Shown here piece by piece: positions 8,931 through 17,775 of a stretch of 64,000 bases of DNA (position 1 is its first letter; each line of letters starts with the position of its first letter). The stretch is from assembly GCF_900155685.1 (NCBI RefSeq), contig NZ_LT732548.1, forward strand, positions 381,898-445,897, written 5' to 3'. The stretch is from Paenibacillus bouchesdurhonensis. GTDB taxonomy: Bacteria; Bacillota; Bacilli; Paenibacillales; Paenibacillaceae. The notes beneath the pieces were generated by a model. It did no database searches, had not been told where the DNA came from, and saw only the letters and a list, made by a program, of their open reading frames with translations. Both the position numbers and the translations under genes were made by a program.

Positions 8931-10569
8931 AGTACTCATCATAGACGACGAAGAGCCGCTGCGCGAGGCCATTAAAATATTGGGCGATTGGGAAGGCCTG
9001 CAGGTCGGGGAAGTTTTAGAGGCTACTAACGGTGTGACGGGATTGGAAATGCTTAAGAAGCAGCGGCCGGATCTTGTTATGGTAGACATGAAAATGCCGG
9101 AAATGAACGGGGTAGAGTTTTTGCGTGTTGTCGAGAATGATTACCCAGAACTGCTCACCATCGTGATCAGCGGCTATAACGATTTCGAATTTACGAGGCA
9201 GGCTATTCATTCCAAGGTCGTTGATTATTTACTCAAGCCGATCAACCGGCATGATCTCAATGAGGCGCTGCGCAAGGCAATCGATATACTAGATGCGAAG
9301 CGGCAGACACACAGCGAATTGATTACTAAGAATATTGCGTTCAACATGTCTTTGCCCAAGCTGAAGGAGAAAATTTACTTGTCCATCATAGGACGCGGCT
9401 TCAAAAAGCAAAGTAATCAGGCATTTCTCCCGCTGATCGGCGCAGACAAAGAAGATAATCGATTTGGTGCGCTCGTATTAAAGATATTGAACATGCAGCA
9501 AGTCCGGGACAATCGTTTTAATCGGGATACGGAGCTGCTTTATTTCGCCGTAGCGAATGTGATTAACGAAGTAGCGCTGGATGACATCATTTGTTTTAGC
9601 TTTCCTAATCCGAAGCAGGACGGGGAGATTATAGCTATCTTCACAATGCAGGGCGGCTATCCGGAGGATCATGCATTCCGGGCGGATTATTTAATAAAGA
9701 AGGTCGGGCATACGCTGAGTGATCTATTCGGCATCGTATCGGCAGCAGGGGTCGGGCAAGTGTATGATGAGGTCTCGCGATTGGCCGATTCCTATGAGGA
9801 AGCAAGGTCGTCGATTCTTGCCATCGATTTGCTCAAGATGAGGGGAGTAACTGTGTTTGGGGCTAAAGGAAACAGCAAGTCGCCTGAGGTTCTTTCCTTT
9901 ACGAGCCGAATGCCGATTCTGCGAAGCGCTCTGGAATCTGGAAATACGAATCATGCTAGAGTCGTCTTTGCGGAGTTTACGAAGAAAATAAAAGAGGCGG
10001 ACAGCTTCACAATTGGAGAAGCGGAGCGGATGCTCCGCGATATTATCGTCTTGTTCAACGATATGGCCCTTGACTTAGGCGTGCCCTCGGACAAGCTGCC
10101 TGTATCGGGCTCTCATAGCTCGCTCCAGGCGGCTGGGTTATCTGGAGATTTCAGCACAACGGATGAATACGAGCAGCTGCTTTATCGCATCCTAGAATAT
10201 TATAGTGAACAAATTCGCCAATCCATGGCCGTGAACCGCCCATTTAACATTCAGGATATCAAGGATTATATCGACCAGCATTATTTTGAGGATATTAAAA
10301 TTTCCATGTTCACCGAAAAGTATTTCCTGAGCCGGGAATACTTAATGAAGCTGTTTAAACAGCAATTCGGATACGGAATTCATGAGTATATGCAGAAGGT
10401 AAGGATGGATAAGGCGTGCGTGCTGCTGGACGACCCCACCTTGAAAATCCAGGACATCTCGGAGATGCTGGGCTATAAGGACAAGAACTATTTCAGCAAG
10501 GCGTACCGCAACTACTATGGTGAATCGCCTTCGGAATATCGAGCCAAGCGGGAAGCGGATAAAAAGTGA
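8923..10569 (+). CDS. YesN-like response regulator, AraC-type DNA binding
   Basis: Response regulator of 548 residues and partner of the overlapping kinase. The N-terminal receiver has the acidic pair at IIDDEE and phospho-acceptor Asp55 in MVDMKMPE, with the conserved Lys in YLLKPINRHD. A middle region of about 300 residues without a clear motif follows, as is common in long YesN proteins. The last ~100 residues are an AraC double helix-turn-helix (FLSREYLMKLFKQQFGYGI and IQDISEMLGYKDKNYFSKAYRNYYGESPSEYR). It probably activates the binding-protein gene 122 bases downstream and the divergent permeases. Confidence 0.93.
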   Translation: MYKVLIIDDEEPLREAIKILGDWEGLQVGEVLEATNGVTGLEMLKKQRPDLVMVDMKMPEMNGVEFLRVVENDYPELLTIVISGYNDFEFTRQAIHSKVVDYLLKPINRHDLNEALRKAIDILDAKRQTHSELITKNIAFNMSLPKLKEKIYLSIIGRGFKKQSNQAFLPLIGADKEDNRFGALVLKILNMQQVRDNRFNRDTELLYFAVANVINEVALDDIICFSFPNPKQDGEIIAIFTMQGGYPEDHAFRADYLIKKVGHTLSDLFGIVSAAGVGQVYDEVSRLADSYEEARSSILAIDLLKMRGVTVFGAKGNSKSPEVLSFTSRMPILRSALESGNTNHARVVFAEFTKKIKEADSFTIGEAERMLRDIIVLFNDMALDLGVPSDKLPVSGSHSSLQAAGLSGDFSTTDEYEQLLYRILEYYSEQIRQSMAVNRPFNIQDIKDYIDQHYFEDIKISMFTEKYFLSREYLMKLFKQQFGYGIHEYMQKVRMDKACVLLDDPTLKIQDISEMLGYKDKNYFSKAYRNYYGESPSEYRAKREADKK

Positions 10570-10611
10570 ACAAGTGGAGGTTTACACTTTTTTACCCTCA
10601 ACTTGTCACTT
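10564..10611 (+). promoter_or_regulatory. hairpin between regulator and binding-protein genes
   Basis: AAGTGAACAAGT (10564-10575) can pair with ACTTGTCACTT (10601-10611) with one bulge, and a T-run lies in the loop. The left arm overlaps the regulator's last codons. It may be a partial terminator or processing site that sets a different expression level for the binding protein; no experiment is implied. Confidence 0.35.
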
Positions 10612-10691
10612 ATCTACATTTTTATCAATAGTCCATTTCTTTAGAATAGCCTTATAGACATACTAACCAAAGAAAGTGGGGGCAAAAACTT

Positions 10692-12011
10692 ATGAAGAAG
10701 AAATTTCTGGCCATGTCATTCAGTCTGGTTCTATTAATGGGACTTTTGTCAGCTTGCGGCGGCGGCAATAATGCAGCCAACAATGGGACAAACGGTGCGG
10801 CAGGCGAGGGCGGCAACGCAGATTCCTCCAAGCCAGTGACGATTAACATGTTCACCGCTTCTCCAGAATACACAGATGCGTTTAATGCTTATATCGAAGA
10901 GTATAAAAAAGTTAAGCCTAACGTTACGATCAACCTGGAAATTATGCAGGCTGACTACAACACAGTACTGAAATCGAGAATTGCTGCAGGCAGCACACCG
11001 GACGTATTCCAAACAACAGCCGGTGGAGATATCGACACCTTTGCGGAATACAGCGCTGATCTGACGGGTGAGCCGCTAGCTGCTGCAATGACGGATGCTG
11101 TTCGTTCGAACATGTCTTCCTCCGAAGGCAAAGTGCTGGGCCTTCCGATCAAGGGCAATCTGTTCACGTTGATTTACAACAAAGATTTACTTGAGCAAGC
11201 CGGCATTACGCAAGTACCTGCAACGACGGCTGAACTGGAAGACGCTGTTGCCAAGCTCGAAGCGCAGGGCATTACTCCATTTGCGAATGCTTATAAAGAG
11301 TGGTGGGTATGGAAGCACGTATTCCAACACTTCGTGGATGCGGCAGCTAAAGATGCAAGTATGAGCGCGAAGGATTTGGTTGACGGGTTCATCGCTGGAA
11401 GCACGACGTTTGCTGAGCATCCGGTTTTGGCTAACAACTTCTTTGAGTTCATCGATCTGACGGTCAAACACGGAACAGACAAGCCGCTGGAGCGCGACAG
11501 CAACGCGCAAGTCAGTGACTTTGCTTCCGGCAAAGCAGCCTTCATGACAGGTAAAGGCGCATGGGACGAGGAAGCGATCAAGAAAATCAACCCAGATATC
11601 AATATTGGAATCGCAGGTTATCCTGTAAGTGATAAAGCGGAGCAGGCTTTGATTATTACCGGTGCTGACCAGGCTCTGCGCATTAACAAAGATTCTAAAG
11701 TAGTTAACGAAACGATTGAATTCTTCAACTGGCTCTACACTTCCGATTACGGTAAAAACTGGTTCTCTGGCGTAGCTAAGGTTATTCCTCCAATCAAGGA
11801 TGCTCCGCTTCCAGATTTGGATATGCCGAAACAAATGGAAGAGATTCTGCAAGTACAACCATCCGGAGATCTGGCTGTCAACTATTCGCTGGATACATTC
11901 CACCAGAAATTCGGTGAGTTGATGCAAGCCTACATTGGCGGAAGTCAATCGAAAGAGCAAACTATAACTGAGATTCAAAAAGCGTGGATTCAACTCGGAT
12001 CTGCGGAATAA
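10692..12011 (+). CDS. extracellular sugar-binding lipoprotein (SBP family 1)
   Basis: Substrate-binding protein of a CUT1 importer, 439 residues, anchored outside the membrane. A lipoprotein signal peptide with lipobox LLSAC places the lipidated Cys at about residue 22, followed by a low-complexity Gly/Asn/Ala linker. The mature part has typical features: NMFTASPEY..., a KGNLFTLIYNKDLLEQAGI segment that lines sugar sites in this family, and GKAAFMTGKGAWDEE. It serves the permeases at 5218-6935. GTGGGGGC precedes the ATG, and a strong 12-bp hairpin ends transcription before the alpha-galactosidase. Confidence 0.93.
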   Translation: MKKKFLAMSFSLVLLMGLLSACGGGNNAANNGTNGAAGEGGNADSSKPVTINMFTASPEYTDAFNAYIEEYKKVKPNVTINLEIMQADYNTVLKSRIAAGSTPDVFQTTAGGDIDTFAEYSADLTGEPLAAAMTDAVRSNMSSSEGKVLGLPIKGNLFTLIYNKDLLEQAGITQVPATTAELEDAVAKLEAQGITPFANAYKEWWVWKHVFQHFVDAAAKDASMSAKDLVDGFIAGSTTFAEHPVLANNFFEFIDLTVKHGTDKPLERDSNAQVSDFASGKAAFMTGKGAWDEEAIKKINPDINIGIAGYPVSDKAEQALIITGADQALRINKDSKVVNETIEFFNWLYTSDYGKNWFSGVAKVIPPIKDAPLPDLDMPKQMEEILQVQPSGDLAVNYSLDTFHQKFGELMQAYIGGSQSKEQTITEIQKAWIQLGSAE

Positions 12012-12037
12012 CTTTACGAACCCTAATATTTCCTTTC

Positions 12038-12067
12038 TTAACTCAGCACTCCCCGGTGCTGAGTTAA
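12038..12067 (+). terminator. terminator or attenuator after binding-protein gene
   Basis: Perfect 12-bp stem (12038-12049 with 12056-12067), 6-base loop, then GTTGTATTT. It lies between the binding-protein and GH36 genes, so alpha-galactosidase mRNA is probably less abundant, or has its own promoter. Confidence 0.8.
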
Positions 12068-12132
12068 GTTGTATTTAGGTGCTTATCGCTTATTGTTATA
12101 ACGTTCAAAAAATGAAAGGAAGTGCTGCAACG

Positions 12133-14244
12133 GTGAGTCAGATGATTGTAATTGAAGAGAACGGGTTGAACTTGGCGCTGGAAGTAACAGACGAACGAGA
12201 TATTTTATTGCTGCATTTTGGCCAGGCATCTTGGAAGGATGTAAAGAGCAGTGTGGGCGGATTAACAGATGCGTATAAAAAAGGCTTCCGTCTGCTTGAG
12301 CTTCAGCTTACAGGAGAGGATCGGGAGGAATATCACGGAAGAACGCACCGGGCTTCTTATCCGGGCTTGCGCCTCCAATACGAGAGGCATCAGGATACGC
12401 GCAACATTCACGGGCGCAAGCTGGAGATTGTACTGAACGATCCTGTCACCTCGCTGCAGGCTGTTCAGCATTTCCAGTTCTACGACGGCATAGCCGTTGT
12501 CCGCTGCTGGGTAGAACTAACCAATCATGGCCCGAAGTCGGTAGGGATAGAGTATGTCTCCAGCTTCGCGCTGACTGGATTCGACAAGGAAGGGGCGGAA
12601 AATCGGGACAGTAAGATGAAACTGTCGATTCCCCACCATGGCTGGCAAAGTGAATTACAATGGCGGACGTACAGCTTGCCAGAGCTTGGTATGTCGCATT
12701 TGATCGACAGGGGCTCCAAGCGGGTGTCCTGCAGCAATACCGGCTCCTGGTCTGCGGCAGAGCATGTTCCTATGGCGATAATGGAAAACCAAGAGGCAGG
12801 CACAAGCCTCTTCTGGCAAATTGAGCATAACGGCTCGTGGCACTGGGAAATCATCGAACAGTCCGATTTCCTGACCCTGCTCATCAGTGGGCCGACCGAG
12901 CATGACAACCATTGGTGGCTCTCGCTTAAACCAGGAGAGACGTTTGCCACGGTTCCTGTGGCGGTAGGAGCCGTTCAAGGCTCCATCGATGAGGCGGCTG
13001 GACAATTGACGCGTTACCGCCGGATGATTCGACGGCCGAATGAAGACAACCGCAAGCTGCAAATCATATTTAACGACTACATGAATTGTCTGTGGGGCGA
13101 CCCGACGACAGAGAAGCTGCTTCCGCTGATCGATGCGGCAGCCGATGTAGGTTGTGAATATTTCTGTATTGATGCCGGCTGGTATGCATCGGGTGAATGG
13201 TGGGATGGCGTTGGCGAATGGCTGCCGTCACAGGAGCGATTCCCTGAAGGGATCAAATACGTGCTTGACTACATTCGCAGCAAAGGCATGGTTCCCGGCT
13301 TATGGCTGGAGTTAGAAGTTATGGGCATAAACAGTCCCAAGCTGAAGGACGCGGATGACAGCTGGTTTTTCCAGCGCCATGGGCAAAAGGTGAAGGATCG
13401 GAGCCGTTATCAGCTCGACTACCGGAATCCGCATGTGATTGCCCATGCTGACGAGGTGATCCGACGGCTTGTAGAAGATTACGGCGTAGGATATATCAAG
13501 ATGGATTACAACATCAATGCAGGGATCGGCACGGAGAAGGACGCCGATAGTGTAGGAGATGGTTTGCTCCAGCATAATCGCGCTTACTTAAGCTGGCTGG
13601 ATCGTATTTTTGCGCGGTATCCTGATCTGGTCATCGAGAATTGCTCCAGCGGCGGGATGCGGATGGATTATGCCATGCTTAGCCGCCATAGCATACAATC
13701 GACGAGTGATCAGGAGAATTACGTAAAATACGCGACGATCGCGGCCGCTTCGCCTTCCGCGCTTACGCCGGAGCAATCAGCGATCTGGTCTTACCCGCTG
13801 CGGGAAGGCGACGATGAAGAGGTCGTATTCAACATGGTAAACGCTTTGCTGCTGCGCGTGCATCAGAGCGGCCATCTGGCTGAACTGAACCCGCGTCGCC
13901 GCGAGCTGGTCAAAGAGGCGCTCGATTACTATAAATCGATTCGCCACCATATCCCGCAGGCACTGCCCTTCTGGCCGCTCGGCTTGCCGACACAGCAAGA
14001 CGACTGGATTTGCTTAGGGCTGCGCCACGAAGACAGCGTCTTCCTCGCGGTCTGGCGCATTCGCGGAGAATCGGCTGAAGCCCTGTTGCCGCTCTCGCAG
14101 CTAAAAGGCAAGCAGCTAGATATTCGCTGCGCTTATCCGCAAGGATTCGACTGCAGCTGGCACTGGAATGAGGCAGAGGGCAGCCTGAAGGTGGCATTGC
14201 CGGAGACAGAAACCGCAAGGCTCCTGGAGATTAAAGTAATGTAA
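12133..14244 (+). CDS. alpha-galactosidase, GH36
   Basis: Cytoplasmic retaining alpha-galactosidase (glycoside hydrolase family 36) that releases galactose from melibiose- or raffinose-type sugars; about 703 residues. The nucleophile is Asp458 in YIKMDYN and the acid/base Asp526 in STSDQENY, counted from the chosen start. GLWLELEVMG, ENCSSGGMRMDYAML and the FCIDAGWYASGEWW strand are also family features. No signal peptide. The GTG at 12133 has AAAGGAAG ten bases upstream; starts at 12079 (ATG) or 12142 (ATG) are possible. It fits as the intracellular enzyme for sugars imported by the adjacent transporter. Confidence 0.92.
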   Translation: MSQMIVIEENGLNLALEVTDERDILLLHFGQASWKDVKSSVGGLTDAYKKGFRLLELQLTGEDREEYHGRTHRASYPGLRLQYERHQDTRNIHGRKLEIVLNDPVTSLQAVQHFQFYDGIAVVRCWVELTNHGPKSVGIEYVSSFALTGFDKEGAENRDSKMKLSIPHHGWQSELQWRTYSLPELGMSHLIDRGSKRVSCSNTGSWSAAEHVPMAIMENQEAGTSLFWQIEHNGSWHWEIIEQSDFLTLLISGPTEHDNHWWLSLKPGETFATVPVAVGAVQGSIDEAAGQLTRYRRMIRRPNEDNRKLQIIFNDYMNCLWGDPTTEKLLPLIDAAADVGCEYFCIDAGWYASGEWWDGVGEWLPSQERFPEGIKYVLDYIRSKGMVPGLWLELEVMGINSPKLKDADDSWFFQRHGQKVKDRSRYQLDYRNPHVIAHADEVIRRLVEDYGVGYIKMDYNINAGIGTEKDADSVGDGLLQHNRAYLSWLDRIFARYPDLVIENCSSGGMRMDYAMLSRHSIQSTSDQENYVKYATIAAASPSALTPEQSAIWSYPLREGDDEEVVFNMVNALLLRVHQSGHLAELNPRRRELVKEALDYYKSIRHHIPQALPFWPLGLPTQQDDWICLGLRHEDSVFLAVWRIRGESAEALLPLSQLKGKQLDIRCAYPQGFDCSWHWNEAEGSLKVALPETETARLLEIKVM

Positions 14245-14303
14245 TTGCGTCGTATTGAGCAGAACCCGGTTCGAAGGCTTGTTTTGGCAATTCGTTTAAG
14301 AGC

Positions 14304-14370
14304 AAAAGTGCAGGAATTTCTTGGTTTAAGGCTGATTATGCAAGCCGCCGAGAGAGCCCTGCACTTTTAT
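14304..14370 (+). terminator. intrinsic terminator after alpha-galactosidase
   Basis: AAAAGTGCAGG (14304-14314) pairs with CCTGCACTTTT (14358-14368). The stem runs into its own T-rich tail; the loop is long and partly foldable. Confidence 0.7.
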
Positions 14371-14471
14371 ATGATTACGTGACTGCCGGCCTGGGTGAGT
14401 TTTCGGCAAATAGGGCATGCTAAGATGCAAAATCTGGCGACTCGCTTCCTGATATTAGACGTACCCTTTTA

Positions 14472-14846
14472 TTGAATGCACCAATAGGAAAGGTTTGGGA
14501 GGCGGTAGCTACTTCCGAAGGAATCGCCGCTTGGTTTATGCCGAACAATTTTGAGCCGAAGGAAGGGTTTGAGTTTGTTATCCATGCGGGGCCATTCGGG
14601 GATTCGCCCTGTAAGGTGACGGAAATTAATCCACCGTATCAGCTCTCTTTTAAATGGGGCAAGGATTGGACAATGTCCTTTGAGCTTGTAGAGGCAGGTG
14701 ATCAGACGGAGTTCACCTTAATCCATGGCGGATGGAGCGCTGATCAGGTGACTGAGTTTGGAGAGGCTCATTCGATAGTACGTCCTCAGATGGATCAGGG
14801 ATGGAGCGGACTGGTTCAAAAGTTGGCTTCTTATGTGGAAGGTTAA
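14472..14846 (+). CDS. SRPBCC (AHSA1-type) protein, N-terminus apparently frameshifted
   Basis: START/AHSA1-like hydrophobic-pocket protein of unknown ligand (124 residues in the open frame). Visible: APIGKVWEAVATSEGIAAWFMPNNF, FGDSPCKVTEINPPYQLSFKWGKDW and FTLIHGGW, all usual for the family. The open frame starts only at a TTG, but the codons just before it still read LPDIRRTLL, the expected first strand, with no start codon before a TAA at 14421. One extra A in the AAAA run at 14429-14432 would join this to the ATG at 14425. So this is either a broken gene, an assembly or sequencing error, or a truncated product from TTG. Forms a pair with the ArsR gene two bases downstream. Confidence 0.75.
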   Translation: MNAPIGKVWEAVATSEGIAAWFMPNNFEPKEGFEFVIHAGPFGDSPCKVTEINPPYQLSFKWGKDWTMSFELVEAGDQTEFTLIHGGWSADQVTEFGEAHSIVRPQMDQGWSGLVQKLASYVEG

Positions 14847-14848
14847 AG

Positions 14849-15184
14849 ATGTCTGCGGTCCCAAAGTATGATGTATTCCAGGCTATTGTCGACCCAACTC
14901 GCCGCCGACTACTGGATTTGCTTAGCAGGCAGGAAATGCCCGTGAAGGAGATAAGCGGGTATTTCCCGATGAGCCGTACCGCTGTGTCCAAGCACCTGCA
15001 TGTCTTATCCTCTGCCGGGCTTGTCCGGGAGCGGAAGGTAGGCCGGGAGACAAGATATCGTCTTGTCCCGGAGCCGCTGCAGGAGCTGCAGCATTGGCTG
15101 AATTACTTTGAGCAGTTTTGGGACAACAAGTTATCCATGCTTAAGCATTATGTGGAGAATGAGGAGAGCGGGGCAACTGACTAA
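14849..15184 (+). CDS. ArsR family transcriptional regulator
   Basis: Winged-helix repressor of 111 residues. VFQAIVDPTRRRLLDLLSRQEMPVKEISGYF and the recognition helix MSRTAVSKHLHVLSSAGLV are typical of ArsR proteins paired with SRPBCC genes. No metal-binding CxC is present in helix 3, so it probably senses something other than arsenic-type metals. The chosen ATG at 14849 lies two bases after the SRPBCC stop, with GGAAGG inside the end of that gene. Here the regulator follows its SRPBCC partner. It ends with Cys-free, acidic residues. Confidence 0.88.
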   Translation: MSAVPKYDVFQAIVDPTRRRLLDLLSRQEMPVKEISGYFPMSRTAVSKHLHVLSSAGLVRERKVGRETRYRLVPEPLQELQHWLNYFEQFWDNKLSMLKHYVENEESGATD

Positions 15185-15368
15185 AACATCCCAGGCGCAA
15201 GGCTGCCAAAGGACTCACATGGCTCTTATAGCTTATATAGCTCACATGGCCCGCATGGGAACCAGTGCTCGCTCCAGTGAATGCTTTTACTGCGCGCTCT
15301 TACGTGGTGGTTCACTGCGCTGTGCCCAGCGGCTAATTTAGCTCTAATTGTAACGGCAAGCGTGTCGC

Positions 15369-16301
15369 TTATGCCTGATCGTGAAGGGTAAACATGTCGG
15401 AGGGCAGCTCTGCTGCTTGCTGCTGCTCTTGTACCTTCTGTTGGAACATTTCCACCGCCAAAGTGAGGGAGCTGTGTTTGTTGCGAATAAAGGACAATTC
15501 CCGCTTCATGGCCGGCCCGCTTACCGCAAGTTCCGTGAGCTCTCCGTTTTGAAGCTCTCTACGAACTGTTAGGCGGGAGAGCACGGCAATCCCAAGGCCT
15601 GCGGCCACCGCTTCTTTGACGCCTTGGCTGCTATTGAATACATATGAGCGCTTAACACTTAATTCATTTGCTTTCAGAAAGTGATCGCTGAATGCACGTG
15701 TCCCTGAGCCGGTTTCCCGGATGATCCAGTTCTGATCCGTTAAATCCGCAGAATCTATTGTTGCCAAGGAAGCTAGCGGATGGCTCGAGGCTGCTACAAC
15801 AATCATTTCATCCTGCATGTAAGGAGTGATGATCAAATCCGGGTGTTCGTCTACACTGCCCTCCACAAGCGCTAAATCAAGCTCATTAGTGCGAATTCCA
15901 GCTACAATCTCTTCCGTATTGCCAATGGTCAATTGCAAATCAACCTCCGGATATTGGGTGGCAAATTTGGCTAGCAGCCGCGGCAATATATATTCTCCAA
16001 TCGTAAAGCTTGCGCCAACCTGGATCGAGCCGGTTACCACTTCATGAAGCAGATGAATCTGCTGTTTGGCTTCCTCGTACAGACTCAGAATTTGCTTGGC
16101 CTTACGGTATAGTATAGTTCCTTCTTCCGTCAATTTTACTTGCTTAGGCGAACGCAGCATTAATTTCGTGCCAAGCTCGTTCTCCATATTTCGGATATGC
16201 TGGCTTACGCCAGGTTGAGACATATTTAGAAGTTCTGCGGCCTTTGAGAAATGACGTTGTTCTGCAACCGTAACAAAGACACGCAGAGTGTCGACGATCA
16301 T
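15369..16301 (-). CDS. LysR family regulator, divergent from YeiH exporter
   Basis: LysR-type regulator of 310 residues: N-terminal winged helix (LRVFVTVAEQRHFSKAAELLNMSQPGVSQHIRNME) and a periplasmic-binding-like effector domain from about residue 90. The ATG at 16301 has AGGGGAAG at good distance; an earlier in-frame start lacks this. It is divergent from the YeiH-like gene with a 222-base shared region. LysR genes next to yeiH homologues are common (YeiE/CysL-like), so regulation of that exporter by a sulfur-related effector is likely but unproven. Confidence 0.9.
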   Translation of the reverse strand: MIVDTLRVFVTVAEQRHFSKAAELLNMSQPGVSQHIRNMENELGTKLMLRSPKQVKLTEEGTILYRKAKQILSLYEEAKQQIHLLHEVVTGSIQVGASFTIGEYILPRLLAKFATQYPEVDLQLTIGNTEEIVAGIRTNELDLALVEGSVDEHPDLIITPYMQDEMIVVAASSHPLASLATIDSADLTDQNWIIRETGSGTRAFSDHFLKANELSVKRSYVFNSSQGVKEAVAAGLGIAVLSRLTVRRELQNGELTELAVSGPAMKRELSFIRNKHSSLTLAVEMFQQKVQEQQQAAELPSDMFTLHDQA

Positions 16302-16523
16302 ATTCACTTCCCCTTTCAATAACTCCATTGTAGCCTTCTTCGAGATGACTCTCAATCTGTCCAAGTCAGGTCGGTTTACTCAATTGATATATCATACCAC
16401 TTTAATCATCAGTTTTGCTTATGATGGAGATAGCAGATCCGTATTTCACTTCTAGCGCCATGGGATTTATAGTAAAACATGAACAACGCTGAATTTGACC
16501 AATACGATCTTGGAGTGAAAATC

Positions 16524-17594
16524 ATGGCACAAATAGTACAGTCACAGATAAAAACTGCACCGTTCAAACGGAGACAGCGCTTCGGATTTGTGCAAGGACT
16601 CGGGTTAACGGTGGTGCTTGCGATCGCGGCGAAATATTTGTCATCTTTGCCGCTACTAAGCGTAATGGGACATCTCGTGATCGCCATTATGCTTGGGTTA
16701 ATCTGGAGAGCCGTTATCGGTGTACCTGAGTACGCCACCGCCGGCATTTCCTTCTCCAGTAAGAAACTGCTTCGTCTCGGGATTATTATGCTCGGTATGA
16801 GGCTAAATTTACAAAGCATTTTCCAGGCAGGCCCTAAGGTGCTGGCAATGGCAATAATTCATATTACATTTACGATTGCGGTCGTCTTTGGCTTAGCAAA
16901 ATGGTTCAAGATCTCGGGCCAGCTCGGTATTTTAACGGCTTGCGGAACGGCCATTTGTGGAGCTGCGGCAGTTGTCGCTATTGCACCGCAAGTGAAAGCC
17001 CAAGATGAGGAGACCGCCATTGGGGCTGCGGTTGTTGCTATCCTAGGCACATTATTCACTTTGATTTATAGCCTGATGTATCCGGTAATGGGTTTATCCG
17101 CTCATGGTTATGGAGTCTTCTCAGGGGCTACCCTGCACGAGATTGCTCACGTTATCGCAGCCGCGGCACCTGCGGGAAGCGAGGCTGAAGACATCGCGGT
17201 CGTCGTCAAGCTGACCCGGGTAGCCATGCTCGTGCCTGTATCCCTTCTGCTGGGCATGTGGATGAATCGGAAGGAGCGGAGGGAGAGTGCAGCGACTGGA
17301 AAGACGGTGGTCGAAGTATCCCGCCTGCGTTCCGTTCAGATCCCTTGGTTTATCCTCGGCTTTCTTTTAATGAGCGGAGTGAATACGCTGGGAATTGTTC
17401 CGGAACGTGCGTCGGGCTTAATTGTGGCAGCTGCCTATTTGCTGATTGCCATAGCTATGGCTGGGCTCGGCCTTGGAGTAGATCTCGCGGTGTTTCGCCG
17501 ATTGGGGATTAAGCCTTTCTGGGCAGGCCTGATCGGGTCTATAGCATTATCGGTACTCGGCTACGGAACATTGTATCTGTTTAATTTGAATTGA
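16524..17594 (+). CDS. YeiH family putative sulfate exporter
   Basis: Inner-membrane protein of 356 residues with about ten hydrophobic helices (YeiH, formerly UPF0324). Recognisable segments are LRLGIIMLGMRLNLQSI, the LTACGTAICGAAAVVAIAPQVKA loop and FSGATLHEIAHVIAAA. The family is annotated as a putative sulfate exporter, but transport data are thin. The ATG at 16524 has a GGAG eight bases upstream; an in-frame ATG 15 codons earlier has no such site. Divergent LysR gene upstream; a bidirectional hairpin follows. Confidence 0.88.
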   Translation: MAQIVQSQIKTAPFKRRQRFGFVQGLGLTVVLAIAAKYLSSLPLLSVMGHLVIAIMLGLIWRAVIGVPEYATAGISFSSKKLLRLGIIMLGMRLNLQSIFQAGPKVLAMAIIHITFTIAVVFGLAKWFKISGQLGILTACGTAICGAAAVVAIAPQVKAQDEETAIGAAVVAILGTLFTLIYSLMYPVMGLSAHGYGVFSGATLHEIAHVIAAAAPAGSEAEDIAVVVKLTRVAMLVPVSLLLGMWMNRKERRESAATGKTVVEVSRLRSVQIPWFILGFLLMSGVNTLGIVPERASGLIVAAAYLLIAIAMAGLGLGVDLAVFRRLGIKPFWAGLIGSIALSVLGYGTLYLFNLN

Positions 17595-17690
17595 GGGCTG
17601 TTCTCCGCCGAAATGTCCTCTCAGATAATACAATCTTGGATCATGTCTTCCTCTCTTCCTCTTTTTGCGCTGAAATGAATAGCTTTCCTA

Positions 17691-17737
17691 AATAAGAAAT
17701 CGGGCAACATCTTTCAAGATGCACCCGATTTCTTATT
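17691..17737. terminator. bidirectional terminator
   Basis: AATAAGAAATCGGG (17691-17704) pairs with CCCGATTTCTTATT (17724-17737), and CATCTT/AAGATG pair inside. A/T-rich flanks serve both the YeiH gene (+) and the SDR gene (-). Confidence 0.85.
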
Positions 17738-17775
17738 ATTTATGATTTTATGATCAGGAAATTTCAATGCTGCCA

